A DNA stretch of 49,439 nucleotides from Acidobacteriaceae bacterium (GCA_025361625.1 JANYKL010000151.1:1-49439); one strand, 5' to 3'. Counted from the stretch's first letter, positions 18,127 to 29,952 are shown. A program made the numbers and translations. Notes: generated by a model from the sequence alone, not told the origin.

Positions 18127-18834
18127 TCACTTTCGACTGAAGAGACTCAGCTTGCGAATGTAATCCGCCACGTGCGGGTCGACCCACCGTGCCAGGGGCT
18201 TACCTGCTGCCGCTGCGGCACGAATCGCGGTAGCCGAAACGCGATAGTTTACGTCCTCGAGCAAATGAAGGGTCACCCCCGGAAGCACGAGGTCGCCGGC
18301 TGCCGGTTGCTTGTGAAATGGAAGTATGACGGGCGATGCCGGCCGCAAACCTTCGGGAAGAGACTCAGCCACTTCGCGCAGGGAATATCCGGGGCGGCTG
18401 GCAACAACGAAGGCGCATTCGGAAAGGAGTGCGGTCGCTTCGCGCCACTTCGCGATGTCGATGAAGGCGTCAATTCCGATCAGAAAGAAGAGACGGTCCG
18501 ACTTTTTTAGCGACGCTTTGAGCTTCCGCACGGTATCGATCGAATAGTTGACGGTCGCCTCTTGTCGTTTGAGCGACGACGAGGTCCGGGGCACGGTAAA
18601 GTCTGGGGCTTCGAGCAGCGACGGTTGAAAACGTTTTTCCCCCTGCGTTGCAAGCGCCACCATTGAATAGCGGTGAATAAAAGGAGTGAGCGAAAGTTTC
18701 GGTTTATGGGGTGGGATATTCGACGGCACGAACAGCACTCGATTCAGCGAGAAGCGAGCAGAGGCGGCCCGCGCCAGCGCCAGGTGCCCATTGTGGATGG
18801 GGTCGAAAGTTCCCCCGAGAATGCCGATGTTCAT
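18127..18834 (-). CDS. nadD: nicotinate-nucleotide adenylyltransferase
   Basis: 235-aa NadD, which makes deamido-NAD from nicotinate mononucleotide and ATP. I choose ATG 18834 because the conserved nucleotide-binding start MNIGILGGTFDPIHNGHLAL begins there; the ORF is open 26 codons further up without similarity. FVPSNIPPHK and the C-terminal ISATAIR-like motif (VSATAIRAAAA) are present. The end is slightly longer than in enterics. First of nadD-rsfS-rlmH. Confidence 0.95.
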   Translation of the reverse strand: MNIGILGGTFDPIHNGHLALARAASARFSLNRVLFVPSNIPPHKPKLSLTPFIHRYSMVALATQGEKRFQPSLLEAPDFTVPRTSSSLKRQEATVNYSIDTVRKLKASLKKSDRLFFLIGIDAFIDIAKWREATALLSECAFVVASRPGYSLREVAESLPEGLRPASPVILPFHKQPAAGDLVLPGVTLHLLEDVNYRVSATAIRAAAAAGKPLARWVDPHVADYIRKLSLFSRK

Positions 18835-19175
18835 GCTTTTTCTGGTTAACAGCCTGTTATTCCGAAGTTCTCGCCATCGCGGTCGGTTTAAACAGCTGTC
18901 CCTACCACGCACTGTGCGGTCCCGACAGTTTCAAGGCTCGGGCGCAGCGATGCAAGTGGTATTGCACGAGTATGTACGTGGTAGCCGATTTTTGCGCCAG
19001 AACTTTGCACAAACTGACGACTCAGACTAGGCTGTGGGCAAGGGTTCTCTTGTTGTTTCATGACCACGCTGAACAACCTGCCCGGATGAGTTGTACCGTG
19101 ACGCATCGCTGCCAAGTGCTTGCGATGCACTGATGTAACTCGCTGTGCGTGAGGTGCTGCGCATAGCATGAATCT
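18835..19175. other. 341-bp divergent intergenic region
   Basis: Between nadD and the histidine kinase gene; should contain both promoters. No clear -35/-10 pair, hairpin or small gene found. Confidence 0.5.
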
Positions 19176-21446
19176 ATGCGAATGAAACTCCCCCTCATCC
19201 GCAGTCTGGTCGTGGCACCATCGCGCGCACCCATTCTGCGTTATGGCGTCGCTCTCCTTAGTACCGTTCTGGCGCTGATTCCCACATTATTTTTTTCTGA
19301 CATCGCCGAAAGCCGCCTGGTAGTGTTTGCCGTTGCGGTCATGGTCAGCGCCTGGTATGGAGGGTGGAAGCCCGGACTGGTGGCTACCTCTTTTGCGATG
19401 ACCGTCAGCGCCTATTATTCGCTGAATGGCCATCCTAGTGGTCCTGAACTCCAGCGGGCGATCGCGCACCTCGCGCTTTTTTTCGCCGTCGCTCTCTTGA
19501 TTTGCTGGTTCAACGCGGCCCTCAGGGCTACGCAGGAAAGCTTGCGTCGTTCCGAGCGAAACTTCAGATCGCTGGTCATGAACTCGCCCTACGGAATCTG
19601 CCGCTGCGATTCGCTTGGAATTCTGCAGACGGCAAATCCCGCGCTGGTAACGATGTTTGGCTACGACAACTCAACCGAGCTAATGGGCAAGCACCTCGGA
19701 AGCCTGTATTCGGACGCACAGCAGTGGTTCCAAACCGCGGATTACTTTCACGCGCGTAAAGAGTTCAACGACCTGACTACGGACTGCATCCGGAAGGATG
19801 GGACGGCGATCGTAGCCAGAATTTCGGGGAGGTCGATTCCTAACGGAAAATCCGGAGGCAGCTTCGAAATCTTTATTGAAGACGTCACGGAAACCCGCAT
19901 TCTAGAGATGCAGCTTCGCCAGTCGCAGAAGATGGAGGCGATCGGACGCCTGGCTGGGGGCATCGCCCACGACTTTAATAATCTGCTGATGGTGATCTCG
20001 GGGTACTCGGAGTTTTTGCTCGAGCGTCTCGGGCCTGATCTTTCTCTAAGAGGTCCGGCGCAAGAAATTGCCAACGCCACGCAACGCGCCACTTCTTTGA
20101 CGCGGCAACTTCTGGCCTTCAGCCGCAAGCAGATGCTGACTCCGAAGCTGCTGGACCTGAATGAAGTCGTTGCTGAAAATCTGAAAATGCTTACCCGCAT
20201 GATCGGGGAGGATATCGATCTCGTCATGGTTCCGGGCGCCGAACTCGGAGCCCTGCGCGCCGATCCCGGCCAGATCGATCAAGTGATCATGAACCTCGCG
20301 GTTAACGCCCGGGACGCCATGCCGCAAGGTGGCAAGCTGACCATCGAAACAGCCAACGTCACGCTCGACGAAAATTTTGCGCGCACGCACTCGCCCATCA
20401 CCGCTGGCGACTACATCATGCTCGCGATCAGAGACACCGGGGTCGGGATGGATTCGGAAACGCAGTCGCGAATCTTCGAGCCATTTTTTACGACCAAAGG
20501 CGCAAAGGGCACTGGACTAGGGCTTTCGACCGTGTACGGGGTGGTAAAGCAGAGCGGTGGATTTATTTTTGTGGACAGCCAGCCGCTTCGCGGTACTGCC
20601 TTTCACGCCTACTTCCCACGGGTCGATGGGCGAGAAGAAGCAGCCTCCACACAGGAGTATCGCGGCCTTCCACGGGAGCAACGCGGGCGCGAAACGATTT
20701 TGCTGGTGGAGGATGAAGTCAACCTTCGCCGTCTCGCAAAACAGTATTTGGAAAATCAGGGCTACAAAATTCTTGAGGCCGAAGACGGAGCAGCCGCTTT
20801 GCAAATCGTGGACGGTCACAAGGGATCCATCGATCTACTTTTAACCGACGTGATCATGCCGGGCATGAATGGTCGGGAACTTGCGAATCACATTAGCAAA
20901 TTGCTGCCCGCCGTTCGCGTCCTATATATGTCCGGCTACACCGAAAATGCGGTGGGGCACGACGGAATGCTTGACCCCGGCATCAACTTGATGCAGAAGC
21001 CGTTCAGCCTGCCTTCTCTAAAGAATCGAGTTCGTGAGATTTTAGATTCCGAGCCGTTCCCCAAGAATCTGGCGGCGCGCTCCGCTGATGGGATCGATTC
21101 GGCCGGTGCTCGCAAGTTGCCGCCATTTCGGGCGCGGCGCTACAACCTGCAGGTGCCGTTGCGGTACCGGCAGCTTGGAGAACAGATCTGGCGAGCCGGC
21201 AAGACCGAAAACATCAGCCGCTCGGGATTGCTGTTTCAAGCCGAAGAGTATCTGCCTCCGAACGCCCAGGTCGAACTCAGCCTTGTGCTCCCGGCCGAAA
21301 TTGCGGGTCTAAGCTCGACCGAGGTAGTGTGCCGCGGTGAGGTGGTGCGGACGCTGGTCGGGCGCGAGAAGGGGCTCAATCCGGCGCTGGCGGCAAAGAT
21401 TCTGCAATATCACTTTCAGCATGGGGCCATGATGGGCGAAGCGTGA
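19176..21446 (+). CDS. hybrid sensor histidine kinase with receiver and PilZ domains
   Basis: 756 aa. Four membrane helices in the first 116 residues (DUF4118/KdpD-like), a PAS domain at about 125-235 (SLVMNSPYGICRC), then HisKA with the phospho-acceptor His265 in GGIAHDFNNLL, and an HATPase domain with N-box NLAVNARDAMPQGG and GxG boxes (DTGVGMD, GTGLGLSTVYG). A receiver domain follows with Asp558 (LLLTDVIMPGMNG) and Lys in MQKPFS. Residues about 650-756 form a PilZ-like domain with NISRSG, but the N-terminal RxxxR arm is RRYNLQ. So the kinase autophosphorylates, can pass phosphate to its own receiver, and may respond to c-di-GMP. Orphan: no response regulator nearby. Confidence 0.9.
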   Translation: MRMKLPLIRSLVVAPSRAPILRYGVALLSTVLALIPTLFFSDIAESRLVVFAVAVMVSAWYGGWKPGLVATSFAMTVSAYYSLNGHPSGPELQRAIAHLALFFAVALLICWFNAALRATQESLRRSERNFRSLVMNSPYGICRCDSLGILQTANPALVTMFGYDNSTELMGKHLGSLYSDAQQWFQTADYFHARKEFNDLTTDCIRKDGTAIVARISGRSIPNGKSGGSFEIFIEDVTETRILEMQLRQSQKMEAIGRLAGGIAHDFNNLLMVISGYSEFLLERLGPDLSLRGPAQEIANATQRATSLTRQLLAFSRKQMLTPKLLDLNEVVAENLKMLTRMIGEDIDLVMVPGAELGALRADPGQIDQVIMNLAVNARDAMPQGGKLTIETANVTLDENFARTHSPITAGDYIMLAIRDTGVGMDSETQSRIFEPFFTTKGAKGTGLGLSTVYGVVKQSGGFIFVDSQPLRGTAFHAYFPRVDGREEAASTQEYRGLPREQRGRETILLVEDEVNLRRLAKQYLENQGYKILEAEDGAAALQIVDGHKGSIDLLLTDVIMPGMNGRELANHISKLLPAVRVLYMSGYTENAVGHDGMLDPGINLMQKPFSLPSLKNRVREILDSEPFPKNLAARSADGIDSAGARKLPPFRARRYNLQVPLRYRQLGEQIWRAGKTENISRSGLLFQAEEYLPPNAQVELSLVLPAEIAGLSSTEVVCRGEVVRTLVGREKGLNPALAAKILQYHFQHGAMMGEA

Positions 21447-21613
21447 CCCAGAGTTTGTGATCTTGAGTTCGTGGCTAGTGTCCGCGACTTCCCCGGAACT
21501 GAAACCAGAGCCAGAAACGCCGGTTACTACCGATATGTCGGTACTTGGACAAACTCGCTTGGGGACTGTTACATTGCGTCCAGTAGATCGCAGCAAGCGC
21601 GAGGCCGACGAAA

Positions 21614-21907
21614 ATGTCCCTGGTAGTGAAACTCGAAGACGATCTTGGTGAGCGAAGTGAGTGGGTGATGATGCACGGAGTCGTGCCTGCCGCCGAAGAA
21701 GCAAAATTTGTTCTGCTTAGTGGCATTGATCCCTTCGGCAAGACCGTTTTCAATCATCTTCAAATGGCGGGATTTTTAAAGGAATGGGAACTCGTTAAAG
21801 ATCGCGTGCACGACGAAACCCAGCGTGAAGCCTGGAATAAAGTGAAGGGAATGGCTGAGCAGTGCCGGGATGATCGCGATCTGTATCTCAGGTTCGTGGG
21901 AAATTAA
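21614..21907 (+). CDS. small unknown acidic protein
   Basis: 97 aa from ATG 21614, reading MSLVVKLEDDLGERSEWVMM and containing SGIDPFGKTVFNHLQM. Soluble, mixed alpha/beta, protein-like composition with a good run of conserved-looking helices at the end (REAWNKVKGMAEQCRDD). No family recognised. It lies between the kinase and ruvA; no clear Shine-Dalgarno. Confidence 0.6.
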   Translation: MSLVVKLEDDLGERSEWVMMHGVVPAAEEAKFVLLSGIDPFGKTVFNHLQMAGFLKEWELVKDRVHDETQREAWNKVKGMAEQCRDDRDLYLRFVGN

Positions 21908-21975
21908 AGCAACCTCGTCTTTATTGAGTAAAGTTTTCATCCAGAAATTGAATTACGTTCCCGCCCAAATATTCC

Positions 21976-22566
21976 TCATCTCGAAAGCGCAGCCAGCGCG
22001 TTGCGAAACATCAGATCGAAATTCTGGGACGGGCCGCTGGTCTTTGCGGTCTGCAGCGCTTTTTCGGCGTTGACGCGTTGGTAACCTAGATTCACCAAAG
22101 CGGAAATCACATCTTCTTCGACGGGAGTTGCGAGAGGAGTCGTCGTTTCCGCCGCTCCAGCTGTTGGCGGCAGCTTGTCGCGCAGTTCGAGAACCATGCG
22201 CTCGGCGGTTTTTTTGCCGATCCCGGGAATGCGTGTAAGGCGCGCCAGGTCTCCGCCTCGAATTGCGCCGATCATTTCGTCGGCGGGCATTCCGCTCAGA
22301 ATTGTGATGGCGAGTTTGGGGCCGATGCCGCTTACGGTCAGCAGCTTTTCGAAAAGATGTTTTTCGGAGAGGCGCAAAAAACCGTACAGGCTGAGCGCGT
22401 CTTCGCGGACGTGGGTATGAATGTGGAGCGCGACTTCGATGCCGGCGGCGGGCATTTCCGAAAATGTCGGGACCGAGATCGCGACGTCGTAGCCCACGCC
22501 GTGGGCCTCCACAATTGCCTGGTTAGGGCGCTTCGACAGAACGATGCCGCGAAGGTGCGCGATCAT
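21976..22566 (-). CDS. ruvA: Holliday junction branch-migration protein RuvA
   Basis: 196 aa from ATG 22566, where the conserved start MIAHLRGIVLSKRPNQAIVE begins; the frame is open 69 codons further up with no similarity. Domain I (HIHTHVREDALSLYGF), two helix-hairpin-helix motifs (VSGIGPKLA, IPGIGKKTAERM) and the C-terminal domain III (ISALVNLGY) are in order. RuvA tetramers hold the Holliday junction and recruit RuvB. Neither ruvB nor ruvC is next to it here. Confidence 0.96.
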   Translation of the reverse strand: MIAHLRGIVLSKRPNQAIVEAHGVGYDVAISVPTFSEMPAAGIEVALHIHTHVREDALSLYGFLRLSEKHLFEKLLTVSGIGPKLAITILSGMPADEMIGAIRGGDLARLTRIPGIGKKTAERMVLELRDKLPPTAGAAETTTPLATPVEEDVISALVNLGYQRVNAEKALQTAKTSGPSQNFDLMFRNALAALSR

Positions 22567-23178
22567 CGGGCTATTGTACGGCAGCAAATGTAGAGGGATT
22601 CGAATGTCGAACGCAGCGGGAGTGAATTTGGAATTTGATTTTCTAGCGCAGGCGTCGGGAATCGATTTAAAGCACCGTTTTTCCTTCCACATCCACAGGA
22701 AGTTGCTTGGCTTCACAGTTTTTACACAGCTGCGATGCAGTTTCGCGTTGCGCAAAGTTATCGACTCAAGCAAAGTTCATTCAGTCAAAGCGTGAGATTG
22801 TTTTTGACTTGTTGCGAGTGGTTCAGCATTGCCGGTGGCTTTCTCGAGAGTGAGTCATCGGGGGAAAATTCGGCGCATGTCCAGTGCGCTGGTGCCCGGG
22901 CTTAGCGGCCTCCTCGAAACCATGCTTCTAACGAAGTGTGGAGATGCTGAATCGAAAGCCTGGAGCGCAAGCTTTGGGTTCGTCATTGATGCGTCTTGCT
23001 ATTGACTCGCGAGAGTCGAGAGCGCGTTCGCGACGATGATTTTTTGCTTCGGCAAAAGACAATAGTCAGAACATCCGCGATAACAATGCGGCTTGGGTGG
23101 CTGGCCCGGGCCGCATTTGTTTTTACAACGACACTCCTCCGACCGCATAATCAATCAGACCTTCGGTTCGGGCTCACG
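22567..23178. other. 612-bp divergent region between ruvA and dnaG
   Basis: ORFs run into this region from both genes but without protein-like features. A short inverted repeat GACTC-GCGA-GAGTC sits at 23004-23017. It must carry the ruvA and dnaG promoters; I cannot fix them. No ruvC remnant seen. Confidence 0.5.
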
Positions 23179-25074
23179 ATGACTTCGCCTTCTTCTGACA
23201 ACTTCAAAGAATCGCTTAAGCAGCAGGCGGACATTGTCCGCATCGTGGGCGATTACGTGAAGCTGCGCAAGGCTGGGGCGCAGAATTTTTCCGGGCTATG
23301 CCCGTTTCACAGCGAGAAGACGCCTTCATTCTCAGTGCACGCCGCGCGGCAGTTTTTTCATTGCTTCGGCTGCGGAGAGTCGGGAGACGTTTTTACCTTC
23401 GTGCAGAAGGCCGAGAACGTGACCTTTCCCGAGGCGGTGAGGGTCATTGCGCAGAAACTCGGCGTGGCCATGCCGAAGGTGACATTCTCAAGTCCGGCCG
23501 AAGCTCGCGACGCGCAGTTGCGCATGGCGCTGCTCGATGTGCATGTGCCGGCGACTGCGTTTTTTCAGGAGTGCTTGCGGCGCCCTGAAGGAGCGAATGC
23601 GCGCGAGTATCTGAAGGGGCGCGGATTGGATGCGGCGACGATCGAGAGCTTTCAGATTGGATACGCGCCTGATTCTGGCTTTTTGCTGCGGGACGCGCTG
23701 AGGCGCGAATTTGGGGAAGATTTGCTGCGCGAGAGCGGCCTGTTCTCGTGGAAGGACGGCGGCCAGGCGGTGGCGGGCGGTTCGAAGGATGCCCGAACTG
23801 CGGGCGCTGCGGCTTCAGCGGCGATTTATTCCAAGTTTCGCAATCGGGTCATGTTTCCCATCCGCAACGATCAGGGGAGGGTGATCGGGTTCACCGGGCG
23901 TACCTTGGCCACTGATGACAAGGCCGGGCCGAAATATCTGAATTCGCCGGAGACCGCCATTTATTCGAAGTCGCGGATCCTATTCAATTTAGATCTTGCG
24001 AAAGAGGCGATTCGAAAGCTTGAGTATTCGATCATCGTTGAAGGGCAGATGGATTGCATTTCGGTCTACGCGGCGGGCTTTCATAACGTGATCGCCAGTT
24101 CAGGCACGGCGTTCACCGAGCTTCAGGCGAAGTTGCTGGGCCGTTTTTCGAAGAACGTCATCGTCAATTTTGATCCCGATACGGCTGGCGCGAGAGCGAC
24201 TGAGCGGACTCTCGGCCTTCTTATTGAAGAAGAATTCAATATTCGGGTGCTTTCGCTCGATGCGGGATTCGATCCGGATTTGTTTATTCGGCGCAAGGGC
24301 AAAGATGCCTATGGCGCGGCACTTAAGGCCTCCCAGAAATATTTCGACTATCTCATCGACCGGGCCCGCGCCCAATTTCCCGCGCGCAATTCTGACAGCA
24401 AGGTGAAGGCGATCAATCATCTGCTGCCACATATTCAGCGGGTGCCCAGCCGAATTGTTCGGGACGAACTGGCGCTCGAGATCTCTCAAAAGCTCGGCAT
24501 CGACTCTACAGTCCTGAGGCAAGAGCTTAAACATGCGGCCACGAACCGCGCGGCGACCAAGGTGAAAGCTCCGACGGAGTCGCAGATTACGGGGGCCGAA
24601 CGCGTGTTGATCCGCGCCCTGGCATCAAAGACCCAAATTCAATCAGCCGATACGCGCACGACGGCCCGCGAGGGTACCGATGAGGAATTTGATCCGGCGC
24701 GGCAAGCGGCGTTCGCGCTTCAGTCAGAACAACTTTATGAAGGTCTCGGCGCACAATCGCTGATCGAGGCGTTACTCGGAGGTGCATCCGAGGACGCAGA
24801 TGTCATGGAACTGCCGAAGACGGATGCGGACCGGCGGCAGTTGGCCGCGATCCTGATGGACGAAGAAGAAGAACTGACGCCGGAGATGGTTGAGGGCGCG
24901 GTGCGGGCTCTGAGGCGCATCTATTTTCGAAGGCGGTTAGAAGAAGTCCAGATGGGGCTGCAGCGACCGGGGATTCCATTGCAGGAACGGCAGGCGCTTT
25001 TACACGAAAAGGTGCGCTTTAAGCGGGCTTTGATGGACCCGGGGCTGGCGGACGCCGCCAGCCAGGCGTCATAA
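23179..25074 (+). CDS. dnaG: DNA primase DnaG
   Basis: 631 aa from ATG 23179 (MTSPSSDNFKESLKQQADIV); the frame is open 61 codons further up without similarity. It makes RNA primers for replication at the fork with DnaB. The CHC2 zinc finger has Cys41, His44, Cys62 and Cys65 (CPFH, CFGCG). The RNA-polymerase core has RVMFPIRNDQGRVIGFTGR and the TOPRIM motif IVEGQMDCIS with NFDPDTAG. The C-terminal helicase-binding region is more variable. Directly precedes rpoD, as in the macromolecular-synthesis operon of many bacteria, but with a 258-bp gap. Confidence 0.97.
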   Translation: MTSPSSDNFKESLKQQADIVRIVGDYVKLRKAGAQNFSGLCPFHSEKTPSFSVHAARQFFHCFGCGESGDVFTFVQKAENVTFPEAVRVIAQKLGVAMPKVTFSSPAEARDAQLRMALLDVHVPATAFFQECLRRPEGANAREYLKGRGLDAATIESFQIGYAPDSGFLLRDALRREFGEDLLRESGLFSWKDGGQAVAGGSKDARTAGAAASAAIYSKFRNRVMFPIRNDQGRVIGFTGRTLATDDKAGPKYLNSPETAIYSKSRILFNLDLAKEAIRKLEYSIIVEGQMDCISVYAAGFHNVIASSGTAFTELQAKLLGRFSKNVIVNFDPDTAGARATERTLGLLIEEEFNIRVLSLDAGFDPDLFIRRKGKDAYGAALKASQKYFDYLIDRARAQFPARNSDSKVKAINHLLPHIQRVPSRIVRDELALEISQKLGIDSTVLRQELKHAATNRAATKVKAPTESQITGAERVLIRALASKTQIQSADTRTTAREGTDEEFDPARQAAFALQSEQLYEGLGAQSLIEALLGGASEDADVMELPKTDADRRQLAAILMDEEEELTPEMVEGAVRALRRIYFRRRLEEVQMGLQRPGIPLQERQALLHEKVRFKRALMDPGLADAASQAS

Positions 25075-25332
25075 CAACAGCAAATATCTTCGCGCCGCAG
25101 AGAGCCGGGAAAGGGCCCATACGGCAAATACCCTATTTTCTTTCGTTTTCTTTCGATTTTGGTTGGAACGGAATAGCATTTACTACCATCTAACTACCTA
25201 ACGGAGAAATAGATAGCGTGTTGGCGTGCTATACTTCTGAAGTTTGTGCGTCCGCGCATAACTCCGTCACAACTCCCACGCTCCATAGTTTGGTTTTCGC
25301 GCAGCTGCGAACGCCTTGAAGGGTAATCTGCA

Positions 25333-27027
<1,695 letters not shown>

Positions 27028-27061
27028 GCAAGAAGGTTAAAGAAGTCTGATTGCAAAAGAG

Positions 27062-27086
27062 GGGCGCGAGCGATCGCGCCCTTTTT
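27062..27086 (+). terminator. Rho-independent terminator of rpoD
   Basis: GGGCGCGA (27062-27069), loop GCGA, TCGCGCCC (27074-27081), then TTTTTC. A textbook terminator 34 bp after the rpoD stop. Confidence 0.93.
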
Positions 27087-27276
27087 CTTGAACGCCTCCA
27101 ATGTTACAAAATGTGCGAAGGAGCCCGTCATAAGCCCCACGGTCTTCAGTCGGCAATCTTCAGCGACTCGACGGGCAAGAGCTGAGTGTCACATGAATTC
27201 AGGACATACTTCTGCTATTTCCAAATACGTTAGGCGCTTGTCCGAGAAGTTTCTGCTGTCTTCACCGCTGGCAGCT

Positions 27277-27708
27277 TCACCTTCGCCGAAACGGATTTCT
27301 GACCCGCACGCTCCCATACAATCGTCCGTGCTCAAAATCCTCGGAGACAATTTCCTCGAGCCCGTAGTGTTCGGCATAGGCCCAGATGTGCGCGTCGAAC
27401 CACGAGATCCGGTATGCAGCCGCGCCCAGGAGCGCTGAATGAAGAACCGCCGCGTTCGGATAAAGGATGGGGAACTGCGTCATGAGCTCTTCCACTTCGT
27501 GGCCGGCTTCGTCCAGGGACAGCAGGGGGTCAGAGCCGACTTTCGTACGCGTCACTACGGATACAAACTCGATCAGGGCCTGGTGCGGAATTCTGGCGGA
27601 GTTATCTTTGAGTCCGCGATGCAGAACATCGCGAGCAATTCGCTGCTTCTCCGGATGACGGGCGTCGAACCGGTAGACGAGCACATTTGTATCAACGAGG
27701 AAGGCCAC
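27277..27708 (-). CDS. PIN-domain ribonuclease (toxin, VapC-like)
   Basis: 143 aa from GTG 27708. PIN-fold RNases cut RNA with a metal site made of acidic residues; visible are Asp6 in FLVDTNVLVY, Glu in ALIEFVSV, and Asp in SWFDAHIWAY, with EDFEHG near the end. The start overlaps the last 17 bp of the upstream AbrB-like gene, so the pair is translated together as in type II toxin-antitoxin loci. The ORF is open upstream to 27819 but those residues are antitoxin sequence in another frame. Confidence 0.88.
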   Translation of the reverse strand: MAFLVDTNVLVYRFDARHPEKQRIARDVLHRGLKDNSARIPHQALIEFVSVVTRTKVGSDPLLSLDEAGHEVEELMTQFPILYPNAAVLHSALLGAAAYRISWFDAHIWAYAEHYGLEEIVSEDFEHGRLYGSVRVRNPFRRR

Positions 27709-28003
27709 GATCGTAAAGTTCCTCTCTCGTCCAACCACGATCCGAGGGCTGGCTAGCAGGGGGATGCTTTTTTCGGAACGCAGCGTTTCGCTCTTGCTGA
27801 CGAGCCGTTCCCTGCTCAAAGAGTCGGAGGCGTTGCTGGAGGGTGGCGGCGTCCGCCCGGCGGGATGTGGACCGCGATCGTTTTACTACTCGTATGGTCT
27901 CCCCCGCCGGCAACCAGTCCAGTTCGTCTCCAGGGCGAATCTTATACTGCTCAGCAATTGCCTTCGGCAGCGTCAACTGCAGTTTGCTCGTGACCTTGGC
28001 CAT
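27692..28003 (-). CDS. AbrB/SpoVT-type antitoxin
   Basis: 103 aa from ATG 28003 (MAKVTSKLQLTLPKAIAEQY); a longer frame from ATG 28039 adds 12 residues. The swapped-hairpin AbrB DNA-binding domain is the first 45 residues (KIRPGDELDW). The C-terminal half is basic and helical (RQQERNAAFRKKH), the part that would wrap the PIN toxin. Such proteins neutralise the toxin and repress their own promoter. Tandem 11-bp repeats lie just upstream and could be the operator. Confidence 0.86.
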   Translation of the reverse strand: MAKVTSKLQLTLPKAIAEQYKIRPGDELDWLPAGETIRVVKRSRSTSRRADAATLQQRLRLFEQGTARQQERNAAFRKKHPPASQPSDRGWTREELYDRGLPR

Positions 28004-28027
28004 TCCATGTAGTGTAGCAAGGATTTC

Positions 28028-28091
28028 ATCCTTGTCCAATCCTTGTTCAATCCTTGTCCAACCTTCTCTAATCCTTGTTCAGCCCTTGTTA
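28028..28091. repeat. 11-bp tandem repeats between antitoxin and lepA
   Basis: ATCCTTGTYCA is repeated at 28028, 28039, 28050 and 28071 with decayed units at 28061 and 28082. A hairpin AAGGAT-TTC-ATCCTT sits at the left edge (28019-28033). The array lies in the divergent promoter region of the toxin-antitoxin pair (minus) and lepA (plus). One 11-bp step is close to one DNA helical turn, as expected for a stack of repressor sites. Confidence 0.8.
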
Positions 28092-28131
28092 AGATAGCAG
28101 CCGCCTTAGCCTGCTAGAATCAACGTATCTC

Positions 28132-29940
28132 ATGGATGCAGCACACATCCGCAATTTCGCGATTATTGCGCATATTGACCACGGAAAATCGACTCTAGCG
28201 GATCGTCTGCTCGAGTTGACCGGATCGCTTGCCATGCGCGAGATGCAAGCCCAGGTGCTCGATTCGATGGATCTCGAGCGGGAGCGCGGCATTACCATCA
28301 AGGCCCATGCCGTACGCATGCTGTATCCGGCGCAGGACGGGGGGATTTATCAGCTTAATCTGATCGATACTCCGGGGCATGTCGACTTCTCGTACGAAGT
28401 TTCGCGGTCGCTGGCCGCCTGCGAAGGCGCTTTGCTGGTTGTAGACGCGTCGCAGGGCGTCGAAGCGCAAACTTTAGCCAACTCTTATCTCGCCATTAAT
28501 CATGGGTTAGAGATTATTCCGGTTATCAATAAGATCGATCTGCAAAGCGCCGACGTTCCGCGAACGAAAGAAATGATTGAGAGCGCGGTGGGTCTTGACG
28601 CGACCGACGCGTTGCTCATCAGCGCGAAGACGGGGTTGGGAGTGCCCGACGTTCTGGAAGCAATCGTAAAACGCGTGCCTCCGCCAAAAGGCGCGCCGGA
28701 GCAGAATCTTAAGGCGCTCCTCTTTGATTCCTGGTTCGACCCTTATCGCGGAGTTGTGGTGCTGGCGCGGGTTTTCGAAGGCACGCTGCGCAAGGGGCAG
28801 AAGATCAGGCTGTGGCACAACCAGAAAGTCTTTCAGGTTGAAGCTCTCGGCGTTCTCACGCCGAAGCCGGTTGAGATCAATGAACTGGTTGCGGGAGAAG
28901 TCGGTTTTATCATTGCGAATATCAAGATAGTTGCGGATACGAAAATCGGCGACACGATCATTGATGATGATCGCCCGGCGCTTGAACCGTTGCCGGGGTT
29001 TGAAGAGATCAAGCCCATGGTTTTTGCCGGGCTCTACACGGTCGACGCTCACGAGCATACCCAGCTCCGCGAGGCGCTGGAGAAGTTGAAGTTGAACGAC
29101 TCATCTTTTTTCTTTGAGCCGGAGAGTTCTGTCGCTCTCGGTTTCGGATTCCGCTGCGGGTTTCTTGGTCTATTGCACATGGAGATCATTCAGGAGCGGC
29201 TGGAGCGCGAATACAATCTCGACTTGATCACGACCGCGCCGGGCGTCCGGTATCTGATCACGAAAACCGACAACACTGTGATTGAAGTGGACAACCCTTC
29301 GCGCTGGCCGGATGTCAGCGAGATCGCGAAAGTGGAAGAGCCCGTCATTCTTGCCGTGATCTTAACCAATGAGGAATATGTGGGCGGCATTTTGAAGCTG
29401 GTGGAAGAGAAGCGCGGCAAACAGAAGAGTTTTGAATATGTCACCGGCTCGCGTGTGATGCTGCAGTACGAGCTGCCGCTGAACGAGATTGTGCTCGATT
29501 TCTATGACCGGCTGAAGTCGGTTTCGCGCGGATACGCCTCTCTTGACTATCATCTTGCGGGCAGGTGGACGTCTCCGATGGCGAAGCTCGATATCATGGT
29601 TGCGGGCGAGCCGGTAGACGCTCTTTCAACCATCATTCACCGCGACTTTGCCTACGACCGCGGACGGATGCTGGCGGCAAAGATGAAGGAATTGATTCCG
29701 AGGCAGATGTTTGAGGTGGCGATTCAGGCCGCGATTGGAGCCAAGATTATTGCCCGGGAGACGGTCCAGGCCATCCGAAAGAACGTGATCGCCAAGTGTT
29801 ACGGCGGCGATATTTCTCGTAAGCGTAAGCTTTTGGAGAAGCAAAAAGAGGGCAAAAAGCGGATGAAGCGGATCGGACGCGTCGACATTCCGCAAGAGGC
29901 CTTTCTGGCGGTCTTGAAGGTGGGCGAGGGCAGCAGCTAG
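28132..29940 (+). CDS. lepA: elongation factor 4 (LepA)
   Basis: 602-aa GTPase that acts on ribosomes in translation initiation/back-translocation and under stress. G1 motif [17 protein letters not shown]2 with RGITIK, G3 [13 protein letters not shown]4 NKIDL are all present, followed by domains II and III/V and the LepA-specific C-terminal end rich in Lys ([16 protein letters not shown]). Length and order are standard. Start ATG 28132. Confidence 0.97.
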   Translation: MDAAHIRNFAIIAHIDHGKSTLADRLLELTGSLAMREMQAQVLDSMDLERERGITIKAHAVRMLYPAQDGGIYQLNLIDTPGHVDFSYEVSRSLAACEGALLVVDASQGVEAQTLANSYLAINHGLEIIPVINKIDLQSADVPRTKEMIESAVGLDATDALLISAKTGLGVPDVLEAIVKRVPPPKGAPEQNLKALLFDSWFDPYRGVVVLARVFEGTLRKGQKIRLWHNQKVFQVEALGVLTPKPVEINELVAGEVGFIIANIKIVADTKIGDTIIDDDRPALEPLPGFEEIKPMVFAGLYTVDAHEHTQLREALEKLKLNDSSFFFEPESSVALGFGFRCGFLGLLHMEIIQERLEREYNLDLITTAPGVRYLITKTDNTVIEVDNPSRWPDVSEIAKVEEPVILAVILTNEEYVGGILKLVEEKRGKQKSFEYVTGSRVMLQYELPLNEIVLDFYDRLKSVSRGYASLDYHLAGRWTSPMAKLDIMVAGEPVDALSTIIHRDFAYDRGRMLAAKMKELIPRQMFEVAIQAAIGAKIIARETVQAIRKNVIAKCYGGDISRKRKLLEKQKEGKKRMKRIGRVDIPQEAFLAVLKVGEGSS

Positions 29941-29952
29941 CTCTTGTCGTTA

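Noticed and set aside
28028-28091. CRISPR-like array
   Set aside because: Units are 11 bp without spacers; a plain tandem repeat.
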